Positions 24,305-35,799 of a DNA stretch of 64,000 nucleotides are shown in pieces. Source of the DNA: Nymphaea colorata (Eukaryota; Streptophyta; Magnoliopsida; Nymphaeales; Nymphaeaceae); contig NC_045148.1 of the NCBI RefSeq assembly GCF_008831285.2, positions 620,001 to 684,000 on the forward strand, in the 5' to 3' direction. The position numbers were made by a program, and so were the translations under genes. The notes below the pieces were generated by a model. That model had not been told where the DNA came from. It saw only the letters and a list, made by a program, of their open reading frames with translations, and ran no database searches. Position 1 is the first letter of the stretch, and each line of letters begins with the position of its first letter.

Positions 24305-25639
24305 AGGGGGAGATCCAGTGTCCATATTTTAAGGAGTCATCATTCAGTTTTTTCATATATGTACATATATGACACCTTTTGTATTAATTTGTTTGATTCG
24401 CATGCCCAAAACCTTTTTGCAAGTGGTAGAGACTAATGAATGCAGCGTACCAGTGGATGGTGAGGGGATAAGGCGCATTGTTGATTACATTGACCAGCAA
24501 CTTGTCACCTTTATTGAGATACAAAGTTGGTCCTGGAAACTGGCCGTTAACTGTTAAGATGTCCTTAGTTTCGCACAGCCTTGTGTACGGGGTTGGGGCG
24601 ACCTGAGAAAGGGAATTACAGAAAGCACCACGACGTTAATTGATTAATTAATGAACAAATAATAATACATAATAATATTATAAAGAAACCCAGTGGAACT
24701 AGCTGAGGTTGATAGTTCGGACTAGGCTATGGCTCAATTTGGGTCTTCGGCGAATCACAATGGAGGTAGTCGTGAGTTTCACTGCGTAATCAAGCGTCAA
24801 TGGCATAACTGGACGCGTAAACGGCACTTAAAAGGGGCATCGTTTGTTTGAATTTTGTAGGTTCTATTTTCTTGAAACCCGAAAAGGTGGGATAATGACA
24901 CTTCTTAAACGGTGTACCATATGCCACTCAAGTCTCCAAAGCAGTTCAGATTTGGAGGCAAGAGGAATGAAAGGGGGATTTTAAGAATCTTTCATGGGCA
25001 TTGGGTTGTTCACCTCCTACTCACCCAAAAACTCGTCATGTCTTAGATCTATATGCTTAATGACAAACATACTCCACCCTTAACTCACTCACAACTGCTC
25101 GTGTCGTCGTTTTTCCTTGAGAAAATCCCTGACATTAATATTAAGAAACTTTGAAATTCATTTAGAATAAAACAGAAAATATGCAATTAATTAAGAATTT
25201 TTGCCACAAAATTTTGTTCAAAATCTAAAAACAATAATTTAAATGTTAAAAAAAAAACCCAAAAGAAGTCAAAATTAATAGATCAAATTAACCATGTTTT
25301 TGTATTGGCTACTCCACTGCCTGTGTTTAAGCAGATGGTCTCTCCCTTTCTCTTGCCTCCTCCGGGGTTCAGAGATACATCGGTGCCTCTGAAGAATGAC
25401 CTTTGAGGTATTTGTGCCTATGTGGAGAACTACTTTACTTTGCTTGGCCCATTACGGTTGCAGCGGATGCCGCATAAGCTGAGAATGCTGTGTAATGAAA
25501 AAGATAACATGATGGGGAGGGGTACGTAGCTTACCACGAACTCATGGTAATGAATCTTGGACAAGGCCTGCAGTGGGAAGAAGCAAGCGGCAAGGCAGGC
25601 GAGAATCTGCAGAAGCATGAGGACCTTGTGAGGGTTCAT
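20513..25639 (-). CDS. Laccase B (secreted multicopper oxidase), six exons, 589 aa
   Basis: Tandem paralogue of laccase A with the same predicted activity. Exons (5' to 3'): 25639-25535, 24602-24451, 24116-23872, 22076-21948, 21850-20903 and 20703-20513. Their sizes are 105, 152, 245, 129, 948 and 191 bp, with GT..AG introns, the same phases as laccase A, an open joined frame and stop TGA. The ATG at 25,639 begins a signal peptide (hydrophobic core about residues 6-22). Copper motifs are HWHG, WYHAHSDW, HPMHLHGYDF and HCHFERHFTWGM (Met axial ligand). GEWW follows the exon 3/4 junction as in most plant laccases; laccase A has SEWW. Twenty residues follow PPPTYMPKC. Introns 1 (932 bp) and 3 (1,795 bp) are long, the latter carrying an inserted GC-rich repeat. 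No broken residue was seen; LAC14/15-type assignment is tentative. Confidence 0.95.
22222..22505. repeat. GC-rich-ended, AT-cored insertion in laccase B intron 3
   Basis: Two blocks of CCCGG/CGGGT words (about 22,228-22,330 and 22,465-22,505) flank a very AT-rich core of TTTAAAAA words. The outer blocks are roughly inverted relative to each other. This is the look of a non-autonomous DNA element (MITE), but no exact terminal repeat or target duplication was resolved. Confidence 0.45.
24223..24304. repeat. (TA)n(GA)n microsatellite in laccase B intron 2
   Basis: About 27 TA units followed by about 12 GA units. Laccase A has the same TA-then-GA compound in its intron 3, not intron 2, so the two are not orthologous by position. 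Confidence 0.95.
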
Positions 25640-25697
25640 GTCGGGTGCTCGCAAAGGCGCGGTGGAGCCAACTGCTCGGCAAACGAGTGACCCTTTT

Positions 25698-25707
25698 CTT
25701 TTATATA
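25698..25707 (-). promoter_or_regulatory. Candidate TATA box of laccase B
   Basis: Minus-strand TATATAAAAG lies about 60 bp upstream of the ATG at 25,639. This is a good TATA consensus and predicts a 5'UTR of roughly 30 nt, matching the arrangement in laccase A. Confidence 0.6.
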
Positions 25708-26374
25708 CATATGATCAGGGGGCATCTCACCTCATTAGATTAAAAGATTGTTTCGTAACTGATTTAGGTGGCCTTGCTGCACTTATCTGTTAGGCTTTGA
25801 AGTTCTTCTACCGCTCCATCCCATGGTGACTTTTAGGTGAGACTACTTCTGCAGCTTGAGTGCTGGTCGCTGTCTCTTTCCTATTGTTGGGGCCATGTGC
25901 ATGAAGGGGATCCCTTTGAATGCACTTGTTTTTGGTGTCGGTCAAGAAAAATAAAAAAAGAGGTTATGTCAATGGTGTTTTGCTTTCAAGTTGAACTATG
26001 TCAAGATCTTTTATTAACGTCTTAAAACTGATTGGCAACTTCAGAAGGAACAAGAAAAGGTACTCATAGTAACTACCAATCCATTTATACTCAGTTCTAC
26101 GAGGAATTTATCCATTAGTAAGACAGTCTAATTAAAAATTATAATGGCATTTGAATATCTGAATTCGTTCAATTGTGATCGATCTTGTTCTAATTATAAT
26201 ATATTTATGGTCCAGTTTCCATTTTTTTAAGAAAATACATCAATCTTTGGTACTTTGAATGTTATGCAGTCCCTTAATTTGCCCTTCTATCTATCTCTCC
26301 AATTTTTCCTTTTTTCATTCATATTCTAAATGCCTACTCAATCCGTTACCGACCAGTATCATGACAAGTAGTTG

Positions 26375-26409
<35 letters not shown>

Positions 26410-28720
26410 ACTCGCACGCTGGCTTTTAATTTCTTCTTGTTAGGTGGAGCTTCTGTGTTTCAAGCTAAATGAGACTGGCCAGTGAGAGTGAAGAGAAAAA
26501 ATAAATTGAGTGTCGGAGACAAAAGTGAAAGATAAATAATTAATAGTCGACAACAATGACGATTTATACAGGACGTTGAGCGTCTAACTAATGACAGCAT
26601 CAAGCGGAAATTTAAGCTGGGAAGTAATATATGTTCACCAACTGATTTTAATAATGAAATTTAAACAAGTAAAAAATTATCTTTTAAGGTCATTTTCATG
26701 AAGTAAATCGTTCACAATCGTTTTCTAATTAATTAAGTTTTTATTAACCATAATGCATGGTTTTACAAACCAATAATCATTATAAATCAGCATTGAACTA
26801 ATATATTTTTTTGAGAAAAAAAGTTAATATATCCACATACATGTATGACGCACAACTAATCACAATTTTTTTGTAAGTAAATTAATCATACATTCCAGCT
26901 GGGACGTGATAGGATGGAGCGGGGGGCAGTAGGGTAGGGGCATGGCCCAACCTCAAAATTTAAAAAAAAAAAAAAAACATGTGAATTTTAAAAAATTATA
27001 TTTCGGTCATTAATAAAATTTTGGAACTATAATTTAATCCTCATAAAAAACTCTTAACAACCCCAGGTCATGATTTGAATGTTTCAACTATAATTTAATC
27101 CTCATAAAAAACTCTTAACAACCCCAGGTCATGATTTGAATGTTTCGCCTAATGATACACATGCCATATAAGCTCTTGAAAAATATTTTAGAAGTTAAAA
27201 CCCTCAACGTAGAAACACGCAATGCTAATATGTTGTTGGGTTGTTGGGGCGAGATTTTAAAACTGACGCCGAAAATAATGTCGATCATGCACAAGAAAAA
27301 CAAAAAGAAACAAAAAAAAAAAAAAAAAAAAAAAAAAACTTCAAATGCTCTCACGACACTAGGCTGAGCCGAGGGATTTTTTGTGGACCACGCATTCCCA
27401 CAACGGAACGTCTTCAAGTAGCTGGCAAGATCAGGACGGCGTGGCACGGCCGCACGGGGGAAATGACGAAGTGCTGAGGATCGCGCCTCCCCGCCATCAG
27501 TCTTCCTTGTTGATCCCACCAAACATGGCAAATTGGTCTCCATATTAAGCGCATGCTGTTGAAAGGTAGACAGCAAGGAAGTCCGACGTGCCTCACGGTT
27601 TCTTTTTTAATAAGAATGGTAGCTGGAATCTGCCAATTGTCCTCGGTCCTGACATCAAACGAAATACATTGGTATTTGTTCTCATATATATATATATATA
27701 TACACTAGAATCACTCAACCATTCAACAAGAAACATAAAGATAATTGAGAGAAAAATAATAAGAAAAAAATATAAACTAATATTATATATTATACTCATT
27801 GCCTTTTTTTCTTTGTTTTTTTTAACCGCCATCATTTTGAGTTGGATGACCCTAATTAAATGGTTTTATAACTCTAAAAATTCAAAATCACCATTTGATT
27901 TTGTTATAAGAATGTTTTTACTCGTATGAAACAAACACTTTTCATTATTCCTTTGGTTTTAGGTTTTACTTGGGTTAAAGGACTGGTGATTAATGGGGGA
28001 CATGTGTAAGACAAATAGAAAAAAAGAAAGTCTGCTTTTGTGTCTATAAACAAAAACAAAAGGTGCCAAATGCAATTTCTTCCAAATGCTGTCCGGATGA
28101 AATTTCTTGGACAGGAACCCTAGAAATTAAGGTGTTGGGGCTTGAATGCTTGGCATTAAAATGCAAGCTCGTGCTGCGGTGGGGTGAAAATAAAATTCCA
28201 GAATCTAGAAAGTCCTCGTGCGTGATGGGCTGGAACAAATTTTTCGTGTACTTTACATCCATATTTGATTCCATGGAAGTTTAATTACATGATCTTTTCT
28301 TTTTTTCCCCTTTCTGGACAGCTGGTGAATGTCCCTGTTTGTTAGTGGTAGAACCAGTAGTTCGTCTTCCCACTGAGCATGACACCTGCCATTTGCTTCT
28401 GAAGGACCACGAAGGCCACGGTTATTAATTTCTTTTGTATGCAACAGCTGTATGCACATGTTATAAATATCCTTTTTCACTATAGAAAAAAATGGGTTTC
28501 TAACGTAAAGTGAGATCAGAATGATCAACTGACCCAGTGGGACTTCAATTTTCACATATACATATGGCAAATCGATCCTTTTTCTTTCTTTTTTTTTGAA
28601 AAAAAACACAGCATTACTTCACATGCAACCACTCTTTTCAAATCAGATTGCGTGTATTTCTTTTTCAGTCAAGATTACTTTTAGAAATCTGCCGACTGTT
28701 ATATGCAAAAGTTTTCAAAC
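25708..28720. other. Upstream region of laccase B and unassigned AT-rich DNA
   Basis: The proximal part should hold laccase B control sequence. The rest is AT-rich, with a (TA)n(TG)n tract at about 26,376-26,410, a poly-A run at about 27,309-27,338, a (TA)n run at about 27,685-27,702 and the tandem duplication at 27,025-27,146. No gene was recognised. Confidence 0.4.
27025..27146. repeat. Perfect 61-bp tandem duplication
   Basis: Positions 27,025-27,085 are repeated without a mismatch at 27,086-27,146. The unit begins AACTATAATTTAATCC and ends GAATGTTTC. Perfect identity means a recent event. Confidence 0.95.
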
Positions 28721-28820
28721 TTGCATATTGACCCTAAATATGAGAAAAATATTACATGTACTCATCCCTAGTTATCCATGCTGGAACACATAAGAAAGAG
28801 GGCTTGTCTTGTAGGTACAA

Positions 28821-28862
28821 GGTCTAACCATTCTTGACGCATTTACTAGGGATAATCAGACC
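28821..28862. other. 42-nt LTR hairpin, copy 3 (old gypsy LTR)
   Basis: Aligns without gaps to the hairpins at 38,129 and 46,285. The outer stem is GGTCT paired with AGACC, where the other copies have GGATC paired with GATCC, so three pairs changed on both sides. The inner stem is weaker here. Confidence 0.65.
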
Positions 28863-29394
28863 AATGACTAAATTTTGTGGCCTAAAATCTAAGACTTGCT
28901 AAGTTGGCTCAGTTCAGTTCAATTAGGCCTAATGTAAAGGTCCAGCTGGGCATGGACCTACTGGGCTCAGTTTTAGTATATGTATAATTCTAACTTGGTT
29001 TCATATGGCTCCTAACCAGGTTTATGAAAAAATAATAGTTGTACTGAAAAAGGATGGTTTCCAAGGTGCAGAAACTACATTCTGTATGCCGTGCAGGCAA
29101 GTTGATGACAATAGGTCATCGGTCGCCTCAAGGTCTTGGGGCATGCCAATATTCATGTTAAATTCCCTCATTTGATCTTCCAAAATCACATTTTTCTAAA
29201 ATAATAAGTATCAAAATGTCTTGTTTTACAGTGAGAACCAAGGTAAAATGGTATAATTGAATTTAGCACGTGCTAACCAAAATAAGCCCAGGAGTACTTT
29301 GTAGAAGAATATATGATCATAATGATGCGACGGATTTTGAAATTTGACTCTTAGATTGATTAGAAATGAACTTGTAAGTTGAGGTGTTCATTGA

Positions 29395-29434
29395 GAGGTC
29401 GTTTGATGGCCACAGGACAGGCAGAACAGGACAC
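29395..29434 (+). repeat. Left terminal inverted repeat of the 4.5-kb element
   Basis: Starts GAGGTCGTTTGATGGCCAC and runs into GGACAGGCAGAACAGG. Imperfect partner of the right end. Confidence 0.7.
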
Positions 29435-29539
29435 GCGTGTCCTGTTTAGTGAATTTTTTCATCAAACGTTGGACACAGGACAGGCTGGACAGAACGAACG
29501 ACTGAGCGAAGGTATAAATAATTTTTTTGTCTCGTTCTA

Positions 29540-30200
29540 TTCCGAGCTAACCCTCGGAACAGACAAGATAGAAATTCATCTCCCACCCATGACGACCCCG
29601 ACCCCAACCCCGAGCCCTCGACCTCTGCCCCCATCTCCTTCTCCTCCACCTCCGCCCCCATCTCCTTTGCCTTTCTCCTCTTCTCCGCCCCCGACCTTAC
29701 TTTCTCCTCCATCTCCGCCCTCGTCTACGCCCCCGAGCTGCCCTATTCCTGTTTCTCTCCTTCTCCTCCGCCGCTCGAGCTGCCCTAGCCCTCACCCTGT
29801 AGCACCTTCTTGTCTTCCTTGCCCCTCACGCTTAACGTCTCGCCTCCTTCAAACGTGCAGTGGATTGAAGCTGCCCCTTGCCCTTCCAATCAAGCAATCT
29901 GCAACCTCTCAGCCCAGCAGCTCATCAGCTTCCTCTTCTCCTCTCCTCAGCAGGAACGACAGCTCTCCGCAGCAGCGACTCTTCCACATCTCTGTCGAGG
30001 TTAGGCGCAGATTGCTTCTCTCTTTCTTTCTCTCTGTTGTTTTCCTTTTTCCTGACCGCAGGCTTACTCCTTTTTCTTGCCCTTTTTCCATTGCCGGTTA
30101 TCATTTGCAGGCCACCAGCAGACCAGTCGTAGCTTCCGTTGCAGCCCCACAGCAGCTTCTCGTCGAGGTAAGGGCGTCCTCTTTTTTACAACAAAAATAA
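29540..30200 (+). other. CT-rich, exon-like segment inside the TIR element
   Basis: A C+T-rich stretch reads on the plus strand as proline/serine-rich low-complexity protein, the composition of a plant 5'UTR or Pro-rich exon. Two splice-like junctions occur: a donor after TCTGTCGAG (GTTAGG, about 30,000) with an acceptor TTTGCAG near 30,109, and a strong donor GTAAGG after CTCGTCGAG near 30,166. These suggest leader exons of a gene or captured gene, but no homologue is recognised and coding is not claimed. Confidence 0.35.
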
Positions 30201-33031
30201 ATCTATAACAGACAGGGTTTCATGACTATTGAGATTTTTTTGTTCGGTTGGTTCACATTGATACACTTCTATTGTTAAATTTGTTAGTTGGAACTTGTTT
30301 GCCTTCAATGAAATGATATAAATTGACCTACTGATATGAATTGATATGGTGTTGTGCTGTACTTCTTATAAATATATTTCATTCTTTGTCTGTCTTGCTT
30401 GAATTGGTTCTTGTACATAGCAATAGCAATTATCTGCTTGAACAGGTTAGGGGCTAATAACTGTTTGAGCCTCGCGAAGGATGATAGTTCATTCTCCTAA
30501 TCCTTTTGAAAAGCCTGGTAAAGGAGACATGTAACAAGCTGTTCCTTTGGATGTGGCTAATCTACATGAGTAAGGCCAAAGAAAACTCTCATTGAAGTGA
30601 AGAGGGCAGAACAACGAGCAGAAAAAAAAAACCATAACAGCTTCTATATGAATTTTCTAGACTGCCCTTGGCAGTGAACAAATCATTATTGTTATTTACG
30701 ACAAAACAAAAATATTTATATGGTCCTTTCTAGGCATAGTAAGAACTGCTTAAGAAGATCACTTTAAGTAAAAAATAAACCAATCTAAACAGTTCTTAAT
30801 TAAGTTTATGGTTTAAAGCACTGAGGGATTTTCTTCATATTAACTATCAAGAAAGAATTGAAACAGGGAATGGCAAATCTGTACCTTTAAATAGGGATGT
30901 CAACGGCTTGGATACACTCTTTACTGAATTGGATTTTATCAGACCTTATTTAATCAGATTTTGATTCAGACTGTTTTTTCACACAAATGGTCCGTTTTTT
31001 GTGTTCAACTGTAAGCCTCACGAAGTTCATTATACACTAAAATCTACTAATGGCTGGAAGTTTTAAACAATGGATTCCACAGGAGTTCGGAAATCAGATC
31101 ACCAGCTTGGTTCTGAGATATGATGCTCCTCTCAAGTTCTATTGTGCATATAATTAGGTCCTCTCCTTGTAAAAAATGTAAGTGAATTTTCTGAACTTTT
31201 TTTCCTGACTACGCCACCATTTTTTAATAAGGTCCATTAATCTTTGCCAATATTTTGTTTATATTAATAAAAGGTAAGGTCCTATGAATAGTGTTTATCA
31301 CACAACGTTTTCCATGATTTGTGCTGGACATTCAGCTTTGTGTTTGCAAATTTCATCAACAATATTTTGGTTTCCTGAGTTTCTGTTTAATCCATGTTTG
31401 TGTCTTTGTTACCTTTCTCATTGAGTCCTAAAGGGAAGGCAAAATCCACGTAGGAGATGAGTTGTTATTTGGTCCTGATGAGGCAATATCACAATTTATC
31501 AGGCAGTGGAGAAACATGGGAAAATTGTCTTAATAGAAATGAAGGACTCATTGAACAATGGAAATGAAAATGTGAAAGTGAAGCACTCAAATAGTTATAT
31601 GAGTTAGATGGTCACTATAATAAACTTTCTTGTCATTTAAGATGATACACATATTTTTTTTATTTTATTCTTTTTGTCTGTAAATTTGCATACCGTTGGA
31701 TGGTGTGTATGTGTACATGTGCATGCATGATAGTGTGAAACAGTTTAGCAGAAAATTAAAAATCACCATTCCTTTCATATTTTCACTTTTTAATAAACCT
31801 TACTGTTATAATCTACATGATTTGTTTAATAGAAAGTGAATTTTGAATAATGTGATTACAACAAAGGACCATACACTGTCATAGTTGCAATGCTTTGTGA
31901 AGAGGTAAATCAAAGGACATCTCTGTTATCACTCTTATCATTCGCCTCAGCCACAGTTTTGCACCTGATATTCAACTTCAATCACAAGAAGAAATATTGC
32001 AAGATCTCAAAGCACATCCTGTTTCTGTTTGTTTAGCATGCGGCAGTTGTCAAGATGCAGGGAAAAATTATCTTGCTGCTTAGATGAGTAGGTGTTGTGT
32101 GAGGTTCCATGTGAATCTTGTGTGGCTCTGACTGATCATAAAGGAAGTGTCAAATTTTAGTAATATATGTTAACTTATCTCGAGCTGAATGTAGAGAAAA
32201 TTAGTACATTTGATTAAGGAAAGACACCGTTGATAATGTGAAATTCAGTGACCTGAAGATTGGGTAGCACAATGTCATTTGTCAACTAATATTGATGGTT
32301 GGCAATTTCTTTCCATCAACATTTGGAGGTTTTAGTTCTACATGCTGCTAGCATGTAAAGTCTCGTGACCTTGAGAGTGGCTTGTAACCATTACACTCCT
32401 TTTGTCTAACTGCACAAAGCTACAAATGTTTAATTCATGTGCACTTGAAATAGGAGATAAATAGACGACAAAAATATCCAAAAATATAACTGTAATGTGT
32501 CTCTGTTTCTTGTGCACCATTTATATGATCACAGAAAATATGTCCCGAAGGTCTTTATGTTTAGCAGTGAACAGGTGTAAAGAGAGTTTTCTGATTGTAA
32601 TGTTACAGAAAGAGAGTTTTCTGATTGTAATGTTGCAAAGAGAAGCGCCCATCCATTGTCTTATCACCTTCACATGTTTTCTGTGGACTTCATAGATTAG
32701 AGCTGACTCAGTTTAGATCAGAGCAAATGTCAGGAACAAAATATCGCCGATATTTTGGGGAAAAGAAATCTTTGTCGTCCAAATGCCGTCTATTTAACTT
32801 GCCATTGGAGATGTCAATGAACCAGATTTGAATTAGATGTACTCTTTAATATGTTTTTTTCATATATTCATATTGTTCAGATTGAAATTCCTATCCCAAT
32901 AAAACAAAAAAAAATTTAATACCATTATCGTCGGATTGAAAAGAAATATTGTTTTAATTATACTTGATTATTTTAATACTTTATGGTGATAACCGAATTA
33001 TTTGTATGTCTTTTTAATTTCTGAAATGCAG

Positions 33032-33115
33032 GAACCAGACGATGATGCATCTTCTCAAGTATTGCATGACTTTGATGAAAAGAGTAGTCTGCAGGACAGA
33101 AGACTAGTTATCTAG
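33032..33115 (+). other. Exon-like segment with stop codon inside the TIR element
   Basis: After a good acceptor (TTTCTGAAATGCAG), 28 codons stay open, reading EPDDDASSQVLHDFDE and ending QDRRLVI-stop. The composition is unlike the surrounding AT-rich DNA. It could be the last exon of a captured gene or of a lost transposase gene. No family is recognised. Confidence 0.35.
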
Positions 33116-33834
33116 CAAGTTGTCATAGTTGTTTTTGTTTTATGGTTTACAACAATTGAATATTTTAAACAATTTGTACAGGACCATGGTGTTTTAGTTC
33201 ATCCGTGGTGGTGAAGGTGTTGCCTGGGCATGATTCTGCCCTGACATGATCCTTTGGATGGTGGCTAGGTGCCTCTCTGTTAATACTTGTTAACATTGAT
33301 AGGGAAAATTGTGAAAATCCTATGTATTTGATTAAATGTATGTTTTTTCTCCTTACAAGAAGAGTTCATTTGAAATACTTTCAGAACCGAGGTAAAGGGC
33401 GCACGCTCTTACATTATTTGAACGTGTTCCTTCCAATGTGATGTGAATGCTTCCTCCTTTGTTTACTGGTGTTTTGTATTGCTTCTTGATGTTTTGTATT
33501 GCTTTTTGATAAAAGGCTTCCAAGTTTTTTTTTTATTTATTGTTGATGAAGTTGTACTTGTAAACAAAATATTCTATGGAAATAAATACAAGAGATATTG
33601 AAACTGAAGGTTTTTTTCAGCACAAACGTCAGACATGATTAAACATCAGACAGAATGGATAGATCAGGCAAGACAAAAACAAACATCAGACAAGACGGAC
33701 AGAACAGACACACACGAAACAAACGCCGAACAAGAAGAACATAGTGTTCTGTTCCTAAAATCATCAAACGGTGGACAAGAAACACCATTGTCCACGAGGA
33801 CAGGACAGTGGTGTAATGTACAGGACGTCCTGTC

Positions 33835-33871
33835 TGTTCTGTCCCAGTGGACAACAATCAAACGCGACCTC
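33835..33871 (-). repeat. Right terminal inverted repeat of the 4.5-kb element
   Basis: Ends in CAATCAAACGCGACCTC; its reverse complement matches the left end with a few small gaps. It is preceded by a GGACGTCC palindrome and CTGTCTGTTCTGTCCC. Confidence 0.7.
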
Positions 33872-33874
33872 TGA

Positions 33875-35750
33875 GTGACATATCTGGACTAGACAAGCCT
33901 TAACTTATTCATAAAACTGGAAATGAACTCAGTCTAAGAATAGTTAACTTGAACTGAGCTAGAAAACTAAAGAATATGATGTCAACTTGGTGCAAGTTGA
34001 TGACTTTTGGTCAAGAAATTGATCGTGGAACCTGCCAAACAAGGGAGAGAGTGGTTCTGTGCTATTAGGACAACCACACTAGAAATCCTATCTGGATCAT
34101 AGAACCGTAAGTAACTCTAAAAATGCTCAAATTGCATTTAGGTGAATCTATGTTGAGCTCAGATAGATCTTACATGGTGCTGGTGATCTATAAATGGCAA
34201 ACAACTTAGGTTAGTGAGTTGTTCGGGTTAGATTGAGCTGGTTCTGAGCTAAGCAAAGGATGGCAGGCTCACTCTAATGGCTCTTAAAGACTTGTGAGGG
34301 TGAGAATGATCCTGATTGAACTAGCTTAGGCAATTCAAAAAGTTTCAATGATTTTTGTAAAATTTCAGGGGCAAAAATGGTAAGATTTAGGGTCACGGCG
34401 GTCATTCATTTGGCAGAGCAGCAGCAACTTACGTGATCCTTGTCAGGTGTCCAAGTCAAATGACTTTAGCTTTGATTCTTGTCAACAGCCCCTACATTTG
34501 AAGCACTTTACGAAAATCAGTTCACAAATCTCACTATGATGGGTAAAATGATCATTTGGTCATTGTGAAAATTTTGAGTTGTTTATAAAATGCTCCTCTT
34601 TCATACTATGCTAGTGATAACCGTGCTTAGTGGCAAATATAAAGCACACCAATTTTTGCATGTGATGTTTAGAGCATGACACACAAGAACAAGACTTCTA
34701 ATGTTTAAAAAAATAAAAGATGCCCGAGTGTGAACATTGATGTGGCATTATGAAATGTGATTATTTTGAAATGCTTGTTCAATGACTTGTTCAAAATAAA
34801 TGATACCACAGTCTTAAAAATGGTGCAACATTATAAGAAATGCTTCTCAAAACATTATTCAAAAGATGCCTATAACTTGGAAAATTTTATGAGAGATCTT
34901 ATAAACTTTATCATTTGATTAAAGGTAGTAACTTCTAATTTTGCATCCTATAGAGACATCAATATGATTTAATTCATCTCAATAGTTAGGATCTTTCCTA
35001 TTTAATGTTATCAAGATTTTGATAATCAAGTTCTCTTTATTTCTAAATATAAACTTAGAAGAGTCATTTTCAATGTTTTGGAAAATCTCATAGAGGAGCA
35101 GAGACTATCTTGGTTGCTTCTTAGCCACAGATGATTTTGCAATCTTCACGTGAGAACTTCAATCCAAATGACCCTTGTTTTCCAAACACATTCTTTCTTT
35201 TGTTTTTTTTTTTAATTTGCTGATTTGGCTATTGATTTTTTACTTATGTTTTCTTTTGTTTTGCTTTCTTTTATCAGGCAGTCCTTCACTATGCGGGGGA
35301 AATACCTCACCAACCTCACATCGCTTCGGTAGTTTTGTTATCTTTATTGAGCTTTCAACCTATTTCAGCTCATAGGTTTCCCTTAGATAAAATCTTCATA
35401 CGTATCAACCTTTATGGAATGAACATAAATCATCTTTATGCTGACCTAGTACTTTGGATTGGTGGTTTAAAGGAGCTACTACATTGCTTTAAGCCCATCT
35501 CTTACCACTAATTTTGCAATGCCTTACCTGTTTTACTTGGGTGAATATAGATCTTTATTCTCAAACAGATTTTGCTAGATCTATATATCTACATGACCAT
35601 CAAAATTAGGGGCATCTCCTAAACCTTGACTCCCTCAATTTTATTGAATAGCTCTGCATACCTTACATTATGGTCACCCTTAAGATTTCCATTGTTTGAT
35701 TGCCATCAATCATTAATTAGAAGGGTTCTTCCCTTAAAAGATATTTAGTT
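33875..35750. other. Rest of the old gypsy LTR and adjoining non-coding DNA
   Basis: 33,875 to about 34,586 is read as the U3 side of the old LTR, ending TTGTTTATA just before the PPT. Above it lies the conserved GTGATAACCGTGCTTAGTGG segment, also present at 43,290-43,310 in the younger element. No coding sequence was seen. Confidence 0.5.
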
Positions 35751-35799
35751 CACATTAACATTTTTTCAACCAAGATACAAAATGTAAGAGGTTAGCAAA

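Larger units (their letters stand above)
29395..33871. mobile_element. 4.5-kb TIR DNA transposon, Harbinger-like, non-autonomous
   Basis: The ends are inverted. The left begins GAGGTCGTTTGATGG (29,395) and the right, read inward on the minus strand, begins GAGGTCGCGTTTGATTG (33,871). Both continue into CCAC..GGACAG words over about 40 bp. TGA flanks both sides (29,392-29,394 and 33,872-33,874), a 3-bp duplication as in PIF/Harbinger elements, although the usual target is TWA. Both subterminal regions carry many GGACAG / CTGTCC words and a second copy of the CATCAAACG word. Inside are a CT-rich, proline-coding segment, splice-like junctions and an exon-like segment, but no recognisable transposase. 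Family assignment is tentative. Confidence 0.65.

Noticed and set aside
27115-27576. 153-codon minus-strand frame with a poly-Phe run
   Set aside because: The Phe run is a poly-A tract read backwards and the rest is unremarkable; chance frame.
29379-30200. 273-codon Pro/Ser-rich open frame on the plus strand
   Set aside because: Its start codon lies outside the TIR element and the frame runs through the terminal repeat. The proline runs come from CT-rich low-complexity DNA and splice-like sites interrupt it. Not accepted as a protein gene.
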